Below are positions 54,947 to 64,000 of a DNA stretch of 64,000 nt, piece by piece (within the stretch, counting starts at the first letter, position 1; the number at the start of each line of letters is the position of its first letter). Under the pieces are notes generated by a model that was not told the origin of the DNA, did no database searches, and saw only the letters and a program-made list of their open reading frames with translations. The position numbers were made by a program, and so were the translations under genes. The stretch is from Chelativorans sp. Its GTDB lineage: Bacteria; Pseudomonadota; Alphaproteobacteria; Rhizobiales; Rhizobiaceae. The stretch spans positions 124,001 through 188,000 of the forward strand of contig NZ_JAPSLH010000004.1 of the NCBI RefSeq assembly GCF_031180965.1. Reading direction: 5' to 3'.

Positions 54947-56065
54947 ATGCGCGTAGTTCTTGAACGTTCCAATCTCCTGAAATCCCTCGGCCATGTTCAT
55001 CGGGTGGTGGAACGGCGCAATACGATACCAATTCTCTCCAATGTGCTTCTTTCGGTAGACGGCACCAGTCTGGAGATGAAGGCCACGGACCTCGACCTGG
55101 AGGTGACCGAGGCCGCGCCAGCCTCCATCGAACAGGCCGGCGCGACGACCGTGCCGGCGCATCTTCTCTACGACATCGTGCGCAAGCTGCCGGATGGCGC
55201 GGAAGTGATGCTGAAGGCGGACGAGAGCGGCCAGACCATGTCGGTCGTTTCCGGCCGCTCCACCTTCCGGCTGCAATGCCTGCCCAAGGCCGACTTCCCC
55301 TCGCTCACGGCCGGCCAGTTCTCGCATATCTTCCGCATGGAGTCGGCCTCCCTGCGTGCGCTGATCGAAAAGACCCAGTTCGCCATCTCCACGGAAGAGA
55401 CGCGCTATTATCTCAATGGCATTTTCCTTCACACGCTTGAGACGGGCGGCACCTTAAAGCTGCGCGCGGTGGCCACGGACGGCCACCGCCTAGCCCGCGC
55501 CGAGATCGATGCTCCGGCGGGCTCGGAGGGCATGCCTGGCATCATCATCCCGCGCAAGACTGTGGGCGAGTTGCAGAAGCTGGTGGACGATCCCGACGTA
55601 GCCGTCACCGTGGAACTGTCGGACACGAAGATCCGCTTCACCATCGGCAGCGTCGTCCTCACCTCGAAGCTGATCGACGGCACGTTTCCGGACTACCAGC
55701 GGGTCATCCCGACCGGCAATGACAAGGAGCTCGTCATTGACCGGCAAAGCTTCTCGGCGGCGGTCGACCGCGTTTCCACCGTCTCGTCCGAGCGCGGACG
55801 GGCGGTCAAGCTCTCCATCGCCGACGGGCAGGTCACCTTCACGGTCAACAACCCGGATTCGGGAAGCGCGACGGAAGAAATCCCGGCGGGCTATGATGCC
55901 GACCCGATCGAGATCGGCTTCAACGCCCGCTACCTGCTCGACGTCGCCGCGCAGCTTTCAGGCAGCGAGGCGAAATTCCTGCTGGCCGATGCCGGCTCGC
56001 CGACGCTCATCCAGGACGCGTCCGACGACCGCACCCTCTACGTCCTGATGCCGATGCGGGTGTGA
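54947..56065 (+). CDS. dnaN: DNA polymerase III beta subunit (sliding clamp)
   Basis: A 372-residue clamp with three similar domains: MRVVLERSNLLKSLGHVHRVVERRNTIPIL is the start, AHLLYDIVRKLPDG, LRAVATDGHRLARAEI and FNARYLLDVAAQL mark the later domains, and the end is LYVLMPMRV. The ATG at 54947 has only AGG upstream. RecF follows, overlapping or close to its end. Confidence 0.97.
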   Translation: MRVVLERSNLLKSLGHVHRVVERRNTIPILSNVLLSVDGTSLEMKATDLDLEVTEAAPASIEQAGATTVPAHLLYDIVRKLPDGAEVMLKADESGQTMSVVSGRSTFRLQCLPKADFPSLTAGQFSHIFRMESASLRALIEKTQFAISTEETRYYLNGIFLHTLETGGTLKLRAVATDGHRLARAEIDAPAGSEGMPGIIIPRKTVGELQKLVDDPDVAVTVELSDTKIRFTIGSVVLTSKLIDGTFPDYQRVIPTGNDKELVIDRQSFSAAVDRVSTVSSERGRAVKLSIADGQVTFTVNNPDSGSATEEIPAGYDADPIEIGFNARYLLDVAAQLSGSEAKFLLADAGSPTLIQDASDDRTLYVLMPMRV

Positions 56066-56085
56066 CGACCACGCCAAAGGAGGCT

Positions 56086-57234
56086 ATGGGCGGACGGCCG
56101 GCGCAGGTTCATCTCGCCAAGCTCAGCCTCGCCAATTTCCGCAATTATGCTTCGCTTTCGCTCGGTCTTCAGCCGGGCGCCGTTGTGCTGTCCGGAGAGA
56201 ACGGCGCTGGCAAGACCAATCTGCTCGAGGCGGTGTCCTTTCTTTCGCCCGGGCGCGGCCTGCGACGTGCGACGCTGGAAGAGGTGGCGCGGATCGGCTC
56301 CAGCGACGGCTTTGCCGTGCATGCGGAGATCGAGGGGCCCTACGGCTCCTGCCGTATCGGGACAGGTACGGCAGGCGCCGCGCCGGACGGAAGCGAAGCC
56401 GCCCGCCGGGTGCGCATCAATGGCGACACGCCGCGCAGCGCGGAAGCCATGCTCGACTGGCTGCGGGTCATCTGGCTAACACCCACGATGGACCAGCTCT
56501 TCACCGGCCCTTCGGCCGACCGCCGCCGCTTCCTGGACCGCCTCGTGCTCGCCATCGATCCTGCACATGGGCGCCGCGCCGCGGATTATGAGAAGGCGAT
56601 GCGCTCGCGCAACAGGCTCTTTGCCGACGAGGTGCGCGACGATGCCTGGTTTGACGCCATCGAAACGCAGATGGCCGAGACGGGCGTCGCGATCGCGGCG
56701 GCGCGCGGGGAAATGCTGCGGCTGCTTTCCGCGATGATCGAGCGCCTGCCGGCCGAAGGACCGTTTCCCAAGGCGCTTCTGGCGCTGGAAGGCAGCGTGG
56801 ACCAGGCGGTCGCACGGATGCCGGCCGTCGATGCGGAGGAAGAGTTCCGCAGCCGTTTGCGCGCCGAGCGACCGCGCGACCGGGCGGCGGGCCGCGCGCT
56901 GGAAGGACCGCATCGGAGTGAGCTTCTGGTGCGGCACGCTCCCAAGAATATGCCGGCCGAACACTGCTCAACGGGCGAGCAGAAGGCCCTGCTCGTCGGC
57001 TTGGTGCTCGCCCATGCGCGGCTCACGGCCGAACTTTCGGGAATGGCACCCATCCTGCTGCTCGACGAGATCTCCGCCCATTTCGACGCCGGCAGGCGGG
57101 CTGCGCTGTTTGACATACTGGAAGAGCTAAACTGCCAGGCTTTCATGACCGGCACGGAACGCGCGCTCTTTTCGAGCCTCGAAGGCCGGGCGCAGTTCCT
57201 GACCGTCTCGGGCGGCACCGTCCGCTCGGCCTAG
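56086..57234 (+). CDS. recF: DNA replication and repair protein RecF
   Basis: A roughly 382-residue SMC-like ATPase for gap repair. It shows LSLANFRNYASLSL, Walker A LSGENGAGKTNLLEAVSFLSPGRG, the signature CSTGEQKALLVGLVLAHA and Walker B LLLDEISAHFD. I chose the ATG at 56086, just behind AAAGGAGG; a GTG at 56062 overlaps the dnaN stop (GTGTGA) and would add 8 residues. Confidence 0.95.
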   Translation: MGGRPAQVHLAKLSLANFRNYASLSLGLQPGAVVLSGENGAGKTNLLEAVSFLSPGRGLRRATLEEVARIGSSDGFAVHAEIEGPYGSCRIGTGTAGAAPDGSEAARRVRINGDTPRSAEAMLDWLRVIWLTPTMDQLFTGPSADRRRFLDRLVLAIDPAHGRRAADYEKAMRSRNRLFADEVRDDAWFDAIETQMAETGVAIAAARGEMLRLLSAMIERLPAEGPFPKALLALEGSVDQAVARMPAVDAEEEFRSRLRAERPRDRAAGRALEGPHRSELLVRHAPKNMPAEHCSTGEQKALLVGLVLAHARLTAELSGMAPILLLDEISAHFDAGRRAALFDILEELNCQAFMTGTERALFSSLEGRAQFLTVSGGTVRSA

Positions 57235-57313
57235 GCGGGAGCCCCGCAAAGCTAGACATCAGGACCGTCATGCGCACCTGACAAGCAGGTTCGGGCGACG
57301 TATGGTCCGCCGC

Positions 57314-58075
57314 ATGAGCGAGATCCTTTGGTCCGAAGAAGAGCTGGAGCGCTACGCGCGGCATATCGTCCTGCCGGAGATCGGCGGCGCCGGCCAGCAG
57401 AAACTGAAGCGGGCGCGCGTGCTGGTGCTGGGCGCAGGCGGCCTCGGCGCGCCGGTGCTGCACTATCTCGCCGCGGCCGGCGTGGGAACGCTGGGCATCA
57501 TCGATGATGACCGCGTAGCGCTCTCCAACCTGCAGCGGCAGATCATCCACGGGACGGAATCAGTAGGAACCGCAAAGGCCGAGAGTGCCAAGGCGGCAAT
57601 CGCCCGCCTCAATCCGCATGTCTTGGTGGAGCCGCACATTCTGCGTCTGAACGCGCAAAATGCCGGGCCGCTGGTAGCCCGCTACGATGTGGTCGTGGAC
57701 GGCTCCGACAATTTCGAGACGCGCTATGCGCTCGCCGATGCCTGCGCGGAATGTAAGGTGCCGCTCGTCACGGCGGCGGTCGGCCGCTTCGACGGCTCGA
57801 TCACGGTCCTCAAACCTTACGGGACAGGAGCGGACGGTAACCCGTTGCCCTCCTATCGCGACCTCTTCCCGGAGCCGCCCCCGCCTGGCCTGGTGCCTTC
57901 CTGCGCCGAAGCGGGGATCGTCGGAGCGCTTACCGGTGTGATGGGCACGCTGCAGGCGATGGAGGTGATAAAGCTTGTCACCGGCATCGGCGAGCCGCTC
58001 GTCGGGCGCCTGCTGCTCTACGAGGCGCTGGCAGCGCGGTTTGAAACTGTGCGATATGGAAGAGGAAAGCGCTGA
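57314..58075 (+). CDS. moeB: HesA/MoeB/ThiF-family adenylyltransferase
   Basis: A 253-residue enzyme that adenylates the C-terminus of a sulfur-carrier protein such as MoaD or ThiS. It has ARHIVLPEIGGAGQQKL, ATP-binding VLGAGGLGAPVLHYLAAAGVG, DDDRVALSNLQRQIIH and the region PSCAEAGIVGALTGVMG with Cys. The CxxC zinc pairs of E. coli MoeB are missing. The order recF-moeB is frequent in Rhizobiales. It converges on rpe. Confidence 0.92.
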   Translation: MSEILWSEEELERYARHIVLPEIGGAGQQKLKRARVLVLGAGGLGAPVLHYLAAAGVGTLGIIDDDRVALSNLQRQIIHGTESVGTAKAESAKAAIARLNPHVLVEPHILRLNAQNAGPLVARYDVVVDGSDNFETRYALADACAECKVPLVTAAVGRFDGSITVLKPYGTGADGNPLPSYRDLFPEPPPPGLVPSCAEAGIVGALTGVMGTLQAMEVIKLVTGIGEPLVGRLLLYEALAARFETVRYGRGKR

Positions 58076-58080
58076 ACGCC

Positions 58081-58746
58081 CTACCCGGCTGCTGCCTTCC
58101 TCAATTCCGCGATGTTCCGGCGATAGGCAGCCTCGCCTCCTCCTTTGAAGATCGACGAGCCAGCGACGAGCACGTCGGCGCCCGCGGCCACCACGACGCC
58201 CGCGTTCTCCGCCGAAATGCCGCCGTCCACCTCGATCCTGACGGGACGGCCCTCGATCATATTCCGCACGCGCCGAATCTTTTCCACCGTGGCGGGGATG
58301 AAGGCCTGGCCGCCGAAGCCAGGATTGACCGTCATGATCAGGATGAGGTCGATGTCGTCGAGCACATATTCGATCATGCTCTCAGGGGTGGACGGGTTGA
58401 GGGACACGCCCGCCTTCTTGCCGAGCCTCCTGATTGTCTGGAGCGAGCGGTGGAGGTGCGGGCCGGCTTCCGCGTGGACGGTGATGTTGTCGCAGCCCGC
58501 TTCGGCGAAGGCGGCGAGGTAAGGATCGGCCGGCGCGATCATCAGGTGACAGTCGAAGGGTTTGCTCGTGCGGCCACGGACCGCCTTCACCACCGGCGGG
58601 CCAAAGGTGATATTCGGCACGAAATGCCCATCCATAACGTCGAGATGGATCCAGTCCGCGCCGGCGGCCGCCACGGCTTCCACCTCCTCGCCCAATCGCG
58701 AGAAGTCGGACGCCAGGATGGAGGGGGCGATCAGCGTTGAAGGCAT
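58081..58746 (-). CDS. rpe: Ribulose-phosphate 3-epimerase
   Basis: A 221-residue TIM-barrel enzyme interconverting ribulose-5- and xylulose-5-phosphate. It has [36 protein letters not shown] (metal and catalytic Asp), [28 protein letters not shown] and [12 protein letters not shown]. Nothing is out of place. It is convergent with moeB (5-base gap). Confidence 0.97.
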   Translation of the reverse strand: MPSTLIAPSILASDFSRLGEEVEAVAAAGADWIHLDVMDGHFVPNITFGPPVVKAVRGRTSKPFDCHLMIAPADPYLAAFAEAGCDNITVHAEAGPHLHRSLQTIRRLGKKAGVSLNPSTPESMIEYVLDDIDLILIMTVNPGFGGQAFIPATVEKIRRVRNMIEGRPVRIEVDGGISAENAGVVVAAGADVLVAGSSIFKGGGEAAYRRNIAELRKAAAG

Positions 58747-58808
58747 CGAATTTTTCCCGGCGGCAGCGTCGTCTCTGCCGTATCGCCTTCAATCGCCGAT
58801 GTCGAGAC

Positions 58809-59504
58809 TCAGAGCCGCGTCACCATCCGGTGCGCGGGGGGATGTACCATGCGCACCAGCGTGATCGGTTTGTCGCGCAACCATGTGATGCGCTCGGCCA
58901 CGAAAACCGGCGAGCCTTCCCGCAGTTGCAGCAGATCCGCTTCTTCCGCGCTCGCGGCGGCGGCGAGGAACGTGAACTCAGCCTCGGTGAAGGGCGCGTT
59001 CTCGACCAGCCACTCGTTCGGACTGACTGTGGTAAAATCCACATCCCGCACGGACGGTACCGCGTCGAGATTGATCCATCGGTCCTCGTATTGATAAGGC
59101 GCACTGTCCGCCAGGTGCAGACAGCGGACATGCAGCAGAGGCGTGTCGTCCAAGAGGCCGAGCCTCGTGCGCACGAGTTCGGGCGGTGACACCTCTTCGC
59201 AGGAGCGCAGACGATACTGATAGGCTGCGCCGCGCGCTTCGATCTCCTGGCGCACGAGCGGGATAACGAAACGTGCCTCGCGCATTGGATAGAGCGCCAC
59301 GCGCGTTCCGGCGCGGCGCCGCCGCTCGACGAGCCCCGCACGCGCCAGCTCCTGCAACGCCCGGTTGACGGTGGCCCGCGCGGCGCCGAACTCGCGCGCC
59401 AGAACCTCCTCGCCCGGGATCAACGCGCCGGGCAGCCACAGCCGCTCGGCGATGCGGCGCGCCATCTCGTCGCGAATAACTTTGAAGGAGTTGCGCTCAC
59501 TCAT
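58809..59504 (-). CDS. hutC: Histidine utilisation repressor HutC (GntR family)
   Basis: A 231-residue GntR/HutC regulator. The N-terminal winged helix has IPGEEVLAREFGAARATVNRALQELARAG, followed by the UTRA ligand domain (LVRTRLGLLDDTPLLHVRCLHL, EDRWINLDAVP). It represses hut genes and responds to urocanate. Its start overlaps the hutF stop by ATGA, so it lies downstream of hutF in an operon and probably represses its own transcript. Confidence 0.95.
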   Translation of the reverse strand: MSERNSFKVIRDEMARRIAERLWLPGALIPGEEVLAREFGAARATVNRALQELARAGLVERRRRAGTRVALYPMREARFVIPLVRQEIEARGAAYQYRLRSCEEVSPPELVRTRLGLLDDTPLLHVRCLHLADSAPYQYEDRWINLDAVPSVRDVDFTTVSPNEWLVENAPFTEAEFTFLAAAASAEEADLLQLREGSPVFVAERITWLRDKPITLVRMVHPPAHRMVTRL

Positions 59505-60865
59505 AGGGCGCCGGCGAGCCGAGCCACCACGGCGCGATAGCGCGCGGCGATCGCCTCGCGGGCCACATGCCGGCCTTCCCGCACCATGTGCCTGCCGGCC
59601 GACCAGAGATCCGTCACCGCGTCATTGCCGCCGGCAAAGATCCAGCCGTCGAGGATTGCGTCCCCCTCACCCGCGCCTGCGAAAGCGGCCGGATCGATGG
59701 CCACCAGATCCGCCCACCGGCCGGCTTGCAGCGCGCCGTTTTCACGGCCGAGCGCTTGCGCCCCGCCAGCGAGCGCCGCCTCGTAGAGCGCCCGCCCGCA
59801 CGAGCCGCCCTCCTCCGCCATCAATGCGCGGGCGCGGTGATGCAGGCGCTGGGAATATTCGAGCTGGCGCAGTTCTTCGGCCACCGAGATGCGGATGTTC
59901 GAATCGCTGCCGATGCCTATCGTCCCGCCTGCCTGACGGAACGCGGGGCCATTGAAAAACCCGTCGCCGAGATTGGCTTCCGTCACGGGGCACAACCCCG
60001 CCACCGCGCCGGAATGGGCAAGACGCTCCGTTTCCAGCGCGTTCATATGAGTGGCATGGATGAGACACCATCGCCGATCGACGGTCACCTCGCCGAGCAG
60101 GTATTCGACTGGCCGCGACCCATAGGCGGCCAGCACCTCCTGCACCTCCGGCTCCTGCTCGGCTATGTGCATGTGGAAGGGCCCGGACTGCTTTATAGCC
60201 AGGGCCGCGTGAATATCGTCCATCCCTGCCGCCCGGATCGAGTGGGCGGCGGTGCCAAGGACAGCATCCGCCGGCAGGCCTGCCATATGCGCTTCCGCGC
60301 GTGCCACAAGCCGCTCGAAGCCGCTTACCTCATTGCCGAATCTTAACTGCCCTCCCCTGAGCGCGCGCCGGTCCGCCCCGCCATAGCGGTAGAGGACGGG
60401 CAGGAGCGTCAGCCCAATGCCGGTCTTTCCCGCCGCGGCCGTGATGCGGGAGGAAAGCTCAGCCTGATCGTCATAGGGGGTGCCGCCTGGCTGATGGTGG
60501 AGGTAGTGAAATTCCGCCACCGCCGAGAAGCCTGCTTCCTGCATCTCCATGAAGGCGAAGGCGGCTATCGTCTCGACGTCCTCCGGGGAAAGGAGGTCAA
60601 GGAAGCGGTACATCACCTCCCGCCAGGTCCAGAAGCTGTCACGCCCCGCCTGGCTGCGTCGCTCGGCGAGCCCTGCCATGGCGCGCTGGAATGTATGACT
60701 ATGGAGATTGGCAAGTGCGGGCAGCAGCACCGGCACCTGAATTGCACCCGAGGGTCTGGCGCTGGGCGCAACGGAAGCGATGCGCCCACTCTCGTCGATC
60801 GTCACGACGACATCGTTCTGCCAGCCTTCGGGCGTGAAAGCCGCTCGGGCGAAAATCTGTTGCAT
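59501..60865 (-). CDS. hutF: Formimidoylglutamate deiminase
   Basis: A 454-residue amidohydrolase turning N-formimino-glutamate into N-formylglutamate and ammonia. It shows [16 protein letters not shown] with the metal His pair, [25 protein letters not shown] and [12 protein letters not shown] with the metal Asp. With HutG it forms the two-step end of histidine breakdown. It is divergent from hutI; the gap of 72 bases holds both promoters. Confidence 0.96.
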   Translation of the reverse strand: MQQIFARAAFTPEGWQNDVVVTIDESGRIASVAPSARPSGAIQVPVLLPALANLHSHTFQRAMAGLAERRSQAGRDSFWTWREVMYRFLDLLSPEDVETIAAFAFMEMQEAGFSAVAEFHYLHHQPGGTPYDDQAELSSRITAAAGKTGIGLTLLPVLYRYGGADRRALRGGQLRFGNEVSGFERLVARAEAHMAGLPADAVLGTAAHSIRAAGMDDIHAALAIKQSGPFHMHIAEQEPEVQEVLAAYGSRPVEYLLGEVTVDRRWCLIHATHMNALETERLAHSGAVAGLCPVTEANLGDGFFNGPAFRQAGGTIGIGSDSNIRISVAEELRQLEYSQRLHHRARALMAEEGGSCGRALYEAALAGGAQALGRENGALQAGRWADLVAIDPAAFAGAGEGDAILDGWIFAGGNDAVTDLWSAGRHMVREGRHVAREAIAARYRAVVARLAGAL

Positions 60866-60894
60866 GCAGGGTCCGTCCTGAACTACAAGCGTAT

Positions 60895-60905
60895 TTGTAT
60901 AGACA
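60895..60905. promoter_or_regulatory. Candidate HutC operator between hutF and hutI
   Basis: TTGTATAGACA resembles the inverted-repeat core of known HutC sites (TTGTATANACAA-like). It lies in the short gap between the divergent hutF and hutI genes. A separate perfect palindrome, GTCTAGAC, is at 60918-60925. The assignment rests on position and partial similarity. Confidence 0.4.
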
Positions 60906-60937
60906 TATTACCCTCCAGTCTAGACGAGTCCCAGGCG

Positions 60938-62146
60938 ATGAAACGCGTCGTCATTACGGAAGCAAGGCTTGCCACTATGACAAGGGGCGGCGGCTCCTAT
61001 GGCCTGCTCGATGACGGAGCCATCGCCATCGAGGGCGGTCGCATCGCCTGGGCCGGCACCCGAGCCGACCTGCCTGGCGAATGGAGCGGCGTCGAGAGGA
61101 TAAATCTTGGTGGACGGCTTGCCACCCCGGCCTTGATCGACTGCCACACGCATCTGGTTCACGGCGGCGACCGCGCGCGCGAGTTCGAGCTGCGTCTGCA
61201 GGGGGCGAGTTATGAAGAGATCGCGCGCGCCGGCGGCGGAATTCTCTCCACGGTGACCGCGACCCGGCATATGGACGAGGAGCAACTCGTGGTTTCCGCC
61301 TTGCCGCGCCTCGATGCGCTCATTGCGGAGGGGGTCGCGACGGTCGAGATCAAGTCCGGTTACGGGCTGACGATCGAGGACGAGCTGAAGATGCTGCGTG
61401 CTGCGCGCCGGCTGGGGACGCTACGCAATGTGCGGGTGAAGACGAGCTACCTTGCCGCTCACGCCGTGCCCCCGGAATACAAGGACCGGGCCGATGCCTA
61501 TATCGACGAGGTCGTGCTTCCCGGCATGGAGGCAGCTTATGAAGCGGACCTCGCCGACGCCGTTGACGGCTTTTGCGAGAGCATCGCTTTCTCGCCCGGG
61601 CAGATGGAGCGCGTTTTCGCCAAGGCACAGGCACTCGGCCTGCCGGTAAAGCTTCACGCGGAGCAGCTTTCCAATCTCGGCGGAGCAAAGCTTGCCGCCA
61701 GCTTCAGTGCGCTTTCCGCCGATCACTTGGAATATCTCGACCAGGAAGGCGTCGCGGCCATGAAGACCGCCGGCACTGTCGCCGTGCTCCTGCCCGGCGC
61801 CTTCTATACACTGCGGGAGACGCAGGCGCCGCCGGTGGCCGAACTGCGCGGCGCGGGCGTTCCCATCGCAATTGCGACCGACTGCAATCCGGGCTCCTCG
61901 CCGCTTTCCTCCCTGCTTCTCGCCATGAACATGGCCTGCACCCTCTTTCGCTTGACGCCGGAAGAGGCGCTTGCCGGCGTCACGCGCGAAGCTGCCCGCG
62001 CCCTCGGCCTTGCCGATGAGATCGGCACCATCGCGCCGGGCAAGCGCGCCGAGCTCGCCGTCTGGGATGTCGAGCACCCCGCCGAGCTTTCCTATCGCAT
62101 CGGCTTCAATCCGCTTTACCGCCTCTTCCTGGGAGATGTCGCATGA
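60938..62146 (+). CDS. hutI: Imidazolonepropionase
   Basis: A 402-residue metal amidohydrolase that opens imidazolonepropionate to formiminoglutamate. It has [61 protein letters not shown] and [13 protein letters not shown] with the metal Asp. Start at ATG 60938. Its stop overlaps the ATG of a 42-codon frame that leads to hutH. Confidence 0.97.
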   Translation: MKRVVITEARLATMTRGGGSYGLLDDGAIAIEGGRIAWAGTRADLPGEWSGVERINLGGRLATPALIDCHTHLVHGGDRAREFELRLQGASYEEIARAGGGILSTVTATRHMDEEQLVVSALPRLDALIAEGVATVEIKSGYGLTIEDELKMLRAARRLGTLRNVRVKTSYLAAHAVPPEYKDRADAYIDEVVLPGMEAAYEADLADAVDGFCESIAFSPGQMERVFAKAQALGLPVKLHAEQLSNLGGAKLAASFSALSADHLEYLDQEGVAAMKTAGTVAVLLPGAFYTLRETQAPPVAELRGAGVPIAIATDCNPGSSPLSSLLLAMNMACTLFRLTPEEALAGVTREAARALGLADEIGTIAPGKRAELAVWDVEHPAELSYRIGFNPLYRLFLGDVA

Positions 62147-62271
62147 CCCATTCGTCGGCCCTGGCCGCAGGAATGCCCCATCCTCCCCCGCATTGGGAGG
62201 GTAGCCGCGTCAGTATCCGCAGGATGCGGGCGAGCCGGGTCGAGGCCGGAGCTGGGCAGGAGCGGCCATGA
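62143..62271 (+). CDS. Possible 42-residue protein coupled between hutI and hutH
   Basis: An ATG frame that starts inside the hutI stop (ATGA, 62143-62146) and ends inside the hutH start (ATGA, 62268-62271), filling the gap exactly. The product (starting [18 protein letters not shown], then Arg-rich) resembles nothing I know. The DNA includes a hairpin CCTCCC/GGGAGG, so it may be an inserted repeat that happened to keep a frame. Its possible use is to carry ribosomes to hutH. Confidence 0.35.
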   Translation: MTHSSALAAGMPHPPPHWEGSRVSIRRMRASRVEAGAGQERP

Positions 62272-63809
62272 CCCTCACCGTCACACCCGGCGAAGTCTCG
62301 ATCCACACTCTCGAGCGCATCTGGCGCGAAGGGCCGCCGGTCCGGCTTGATCCATCCTGCCATACCGCAATCGAACGCTCGGCGCAGCGCATCGCCGAAA
62401 TCGCCGGCGGTGACCAGGCCGTCTACGGCATCAATACCGGGTTCGGGAAACTCGCCAGCGTGCGCATACCGGCGTCCGATGTGGCCACGCTTCAACGCAA
62501 CCTCATCCTCTCCCATTGCTGCGGGCTCGGCGCGCCGCTGGACGAGAAAATCGTTCGTCTGGTGATGGCGCTGAAGCTGATGTCGCTCGGCCGCGGCGCC
62601 TCGGGTGTGCGCATGGAGATCATCCGTCTCCTGGAGGAGATGCTTGCGCGCGGCGTCATCCCCGTGATCCCGGAGAAGGGCTCGGTCGGGGCCTCGGGCG
62701 ACCTCGCGCCCCTCGCCCATATGACGGCGGCGATGATCGGCGAAGGCGACGCGCATTTCCGCGGTGAAAGGCTGTCGGCCGGGGAAGCGCTCAGCAAGGC
62801 CGGGCTTTCCCCGGTCACTCTCCAGGCCAAGGAGGGGCTGGCACTCATCAACGGCACACAGGTCTCGACCGCCCTCGCGCTCGCCGGCCTCTTCCGCGCC
62901 CACCGTGCCGCGCGCGCGGCCGTCATCACCGGCGCGCTTTCAACCGATGCCGCCATGGGCTCCTCCGCCCCGTTCCATCCGGAGATCCATCTCCTGCGCG
63001 GCCACCAGGGCCAGATCGACACGGCAGCAGCGCTCTGGAAGCTGCTTGACGGCTCCGAAATCCGCGAAAGCCACCGCGAGGGCGACGAGCGTGTGCAGGA
63101 CCCCTACTGCATCCGCTGCCAGCCGCAGGTGGATGGCGCTTGTCTCGACGTCCTGCGCCAGGCCGCGCGCACGCTCACGATCGAGGCCAATGCGGTGACA
63201 GACAATCCGCTGGTGCTTTCCGACGGCACGGTGGCGTCCGGCGGCAATTTTCATGCCGAGCCCGTGGCCCTCGCTGCCGACCAGATCGCGCTTGCCATCT
63301 GCGAGATCGGCGCGATCGCCCAACGGCGCATCGCGCTCCTGGTCGACCCGGCGCTCTCCTTCGGCTTGCCCGCGTTTCTCGCCAAGAAGCCGGGGCTCAA
63401 CTCCGGCTTCATGATCGCTGAGGTGACGTCAGCCGCCTTGATGTCGGAGAACAAGCAGATGGCCCATCCCGCCTCTGTGGACTCCACTCCCACCTCCGCC
63501 AACCAGGAGGACCACGTCTCCATGGCCTGCCATGGCGCCCGCCGCCTTCTTGCCATGAGCGACAATCTGTTCGGCATCATCGGGATCGAGGCGATCACGG
63601 CAGCACAGGGAATCGATCTGCGCGCTCCGCTCAGGACGAGCACCGAGCTGCAGAAGGCGCATGCCGCCATCCGCGCCGCCGTGCCGGCGCTGGATGTCGA
63701 CCGCTTCATGGCGGGCGATCTTGAGGCGGCAACGGAGCTGGTGCGTTCAAGCCAGCTCAATGCTAGCGTCTCGCCCGGCATATTGCCGGAACTCAGGAGC
63801 GAGCCATGA
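62268..63809 (+). CDS. hutH: Histidine ammonia-lyase
   Basis: A 513-residue enzyme converting histidine to urocanate, the first step of the pathway. The Ala-Ser-Gly that makes the MIO cofactor is in [15 protein letters not shown]. The ends [28 protein letters not shown] and [20 protein letters not shown] are the expected signatures. It starts at 62268 within the end of the small frame and overlaps hutG by ATGA. Length is normal. Confidence 0.97.
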   Translation: MTLTVTPGEVSIHTLERIWREGPPVRLDPSCHTAIERSAQRIAEIAGGDQAVYGINTGFGKLASVRIPASDVATLQRNLILSHCCGLGAPLDEKIVRLVMALKLMSLGRGASGVRMEIIRLLEEMLARGVIPVIPEKGSVGASGDLAPLAHMTAAMIGEGDAHFRGERLSAGEALSKAGLSPVTLQAKEGLALINGTQVSTALALAGLFRAHRAARAAVITGALSTDAAMGSSAPFHPEIHLLRGHQGQIDTAAALWKLLDGSEIRESHREGDERVQDPYCIRCQPQVDGACLDVLRQAARTLTIEANAVTDNPLVLSDGTVASGGNFHAEPVALAADQIALAICEIGAIAQRRIALLVDPALSFGLPAFLAKKPGLNSGFMIAEVTSAALMSENKQMAHPASVDSTPTSANQEDHVSMACHGARRLLAMSDNLFGIIGIEAITAAQGIDLRAPLRTSTELQKAHAAIRAAVPALDVDRFMAGDLEAATELVRSSQLNASVSPGILPELRSEP

Positions 63810-64000
63810 CGCCGGTGGAAGTGGTCCAAGGCACCTCGCCCGTCATTCTCGGCTTCCCACACACCGGCACGTACATGCCGGAAGAGATGTGGAGCAGGTT
63901 GAACGAAGAAGGCCGCAAGCTGCGCGACACGGACTGGCACGTCGATGTGCTCTACCGGGACCTCCTGCCCAACGCCACCTCCGTGCGCGCCACGTTCCAT
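63806..64000 (+). CDS. hutG: N-formylglutamate deformylase (partial)
   Basis: Only the first 65 codons are in the window. The start ATG overlaps the hutH stop. [29 protein letters not shown] and [17 protein letters not shown] match the N-formylglutamate amidohydrolase family, which produces glutamate and formate, the last step after HutF. It completes the pathway present in this window. Confidence 0.93.
   Translation, partial: MTPVEVVQGTSPVILGFPHTGTYMPEEMWSRLNEEGRKLRDTDWHVDVLYRDLLPNATSVRATFH

Overview
The window is GC-rich bacterial chromosome from an alphaproteobacterium of the order Hyphomicrobiales (Rhizobiales), most likely Phyllobacteriaceae-like (Mesorhizobium, Chelativorans or Aquamicrobium type). 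Evidence: C4-pathway 5-aminolevulinate synthase, MucR-family regulator, SAM-II riboswitch, the long Rhizobiales-type dCTP deaminase, the order rpsT-dnaA and dnaN-recF-moeB, EcfG-type stress promoters and an AT-poor codon style throughout. The genus is inference, and no rRNA operon is present.

Layout. 1-8.1 kb: a sugar locus with a partial protein resembling D-apionate lactonase, a LacI regulator with two matching operators, and a ribose-type ABC transporter (ATPase, permease, binding protein). A short decayed region with an integrase fragment and an atypical MucR protein interrupts it. 8.1-12.3 kb: DUF1349 protein, a cupin gene carrying a perfect 22-bp inverted repeat, SGNH hydrolase, secreted protein, SelO, tRNA-Phe. 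12.7-24 kb: a frameshifted LprI-like gene, hemA, mscL, a transporter-fused hybrid histidine kinase with a convergent NarL-type regulator, pyrD, MATE exporter, phosphoesterase. 24-32.4 kb: exonuclease III, pectate lyase, DUF3606 protein, tRNA-Gly, dcd, SAM-II riboswitch with metZ, CDP-alcohol transferase, apaG, DUF1127, an ArsR-like regulator and a YciE-type ferritin-like protein. 32.7-38.8 kb: TAXI-TRAP transporter with DUF1850, a PEP mutase-family enzyme, dut, and an ArsR/SRPBCC pair. 38.9-46 kb: prfC, HIT, SRP RNA, dnaX-ybaB-recR, lytic transglycosylase, a triple Kazal-like lipoprotein. 46-49 kb: a small Tad/Flp pilus group. 49-58.7 kb: deoB, mutM, enoyl-CoA hydratase, rpsT, dnaA, dnaN, recF, moeB, rpe. 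58.8-64 kb: histidine utilisation genes hutC, hutF, hutI, hutH and partial hutG.

How the genes work together. The dnaX-ybaB-recR and dnaA/dnaN/recF blocks serve replication and recombination. The hut genes degrade histidine by the route with formimidoylglutamate deiminase and N-formylglutamate deformylase, under a HutC repressor. Two genes of stress-protein type (DUF3606, ferritin-like DUF892) each carry a GGAAC-N16/17-TGTT promoter, pointing to the EcfG general stress response. Most of the window is ordinary housekeeping. The less expected items are a 42-codon ORF coupled at both ends between hutI and hutH, the inverted repeat in the cupin gene, paired LacI operators about nine helical turns apart, a MucR protein without zinc ligands, and the triple Kazal lipoprotein. 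I did not find a clear new defence or biosynthetic system.
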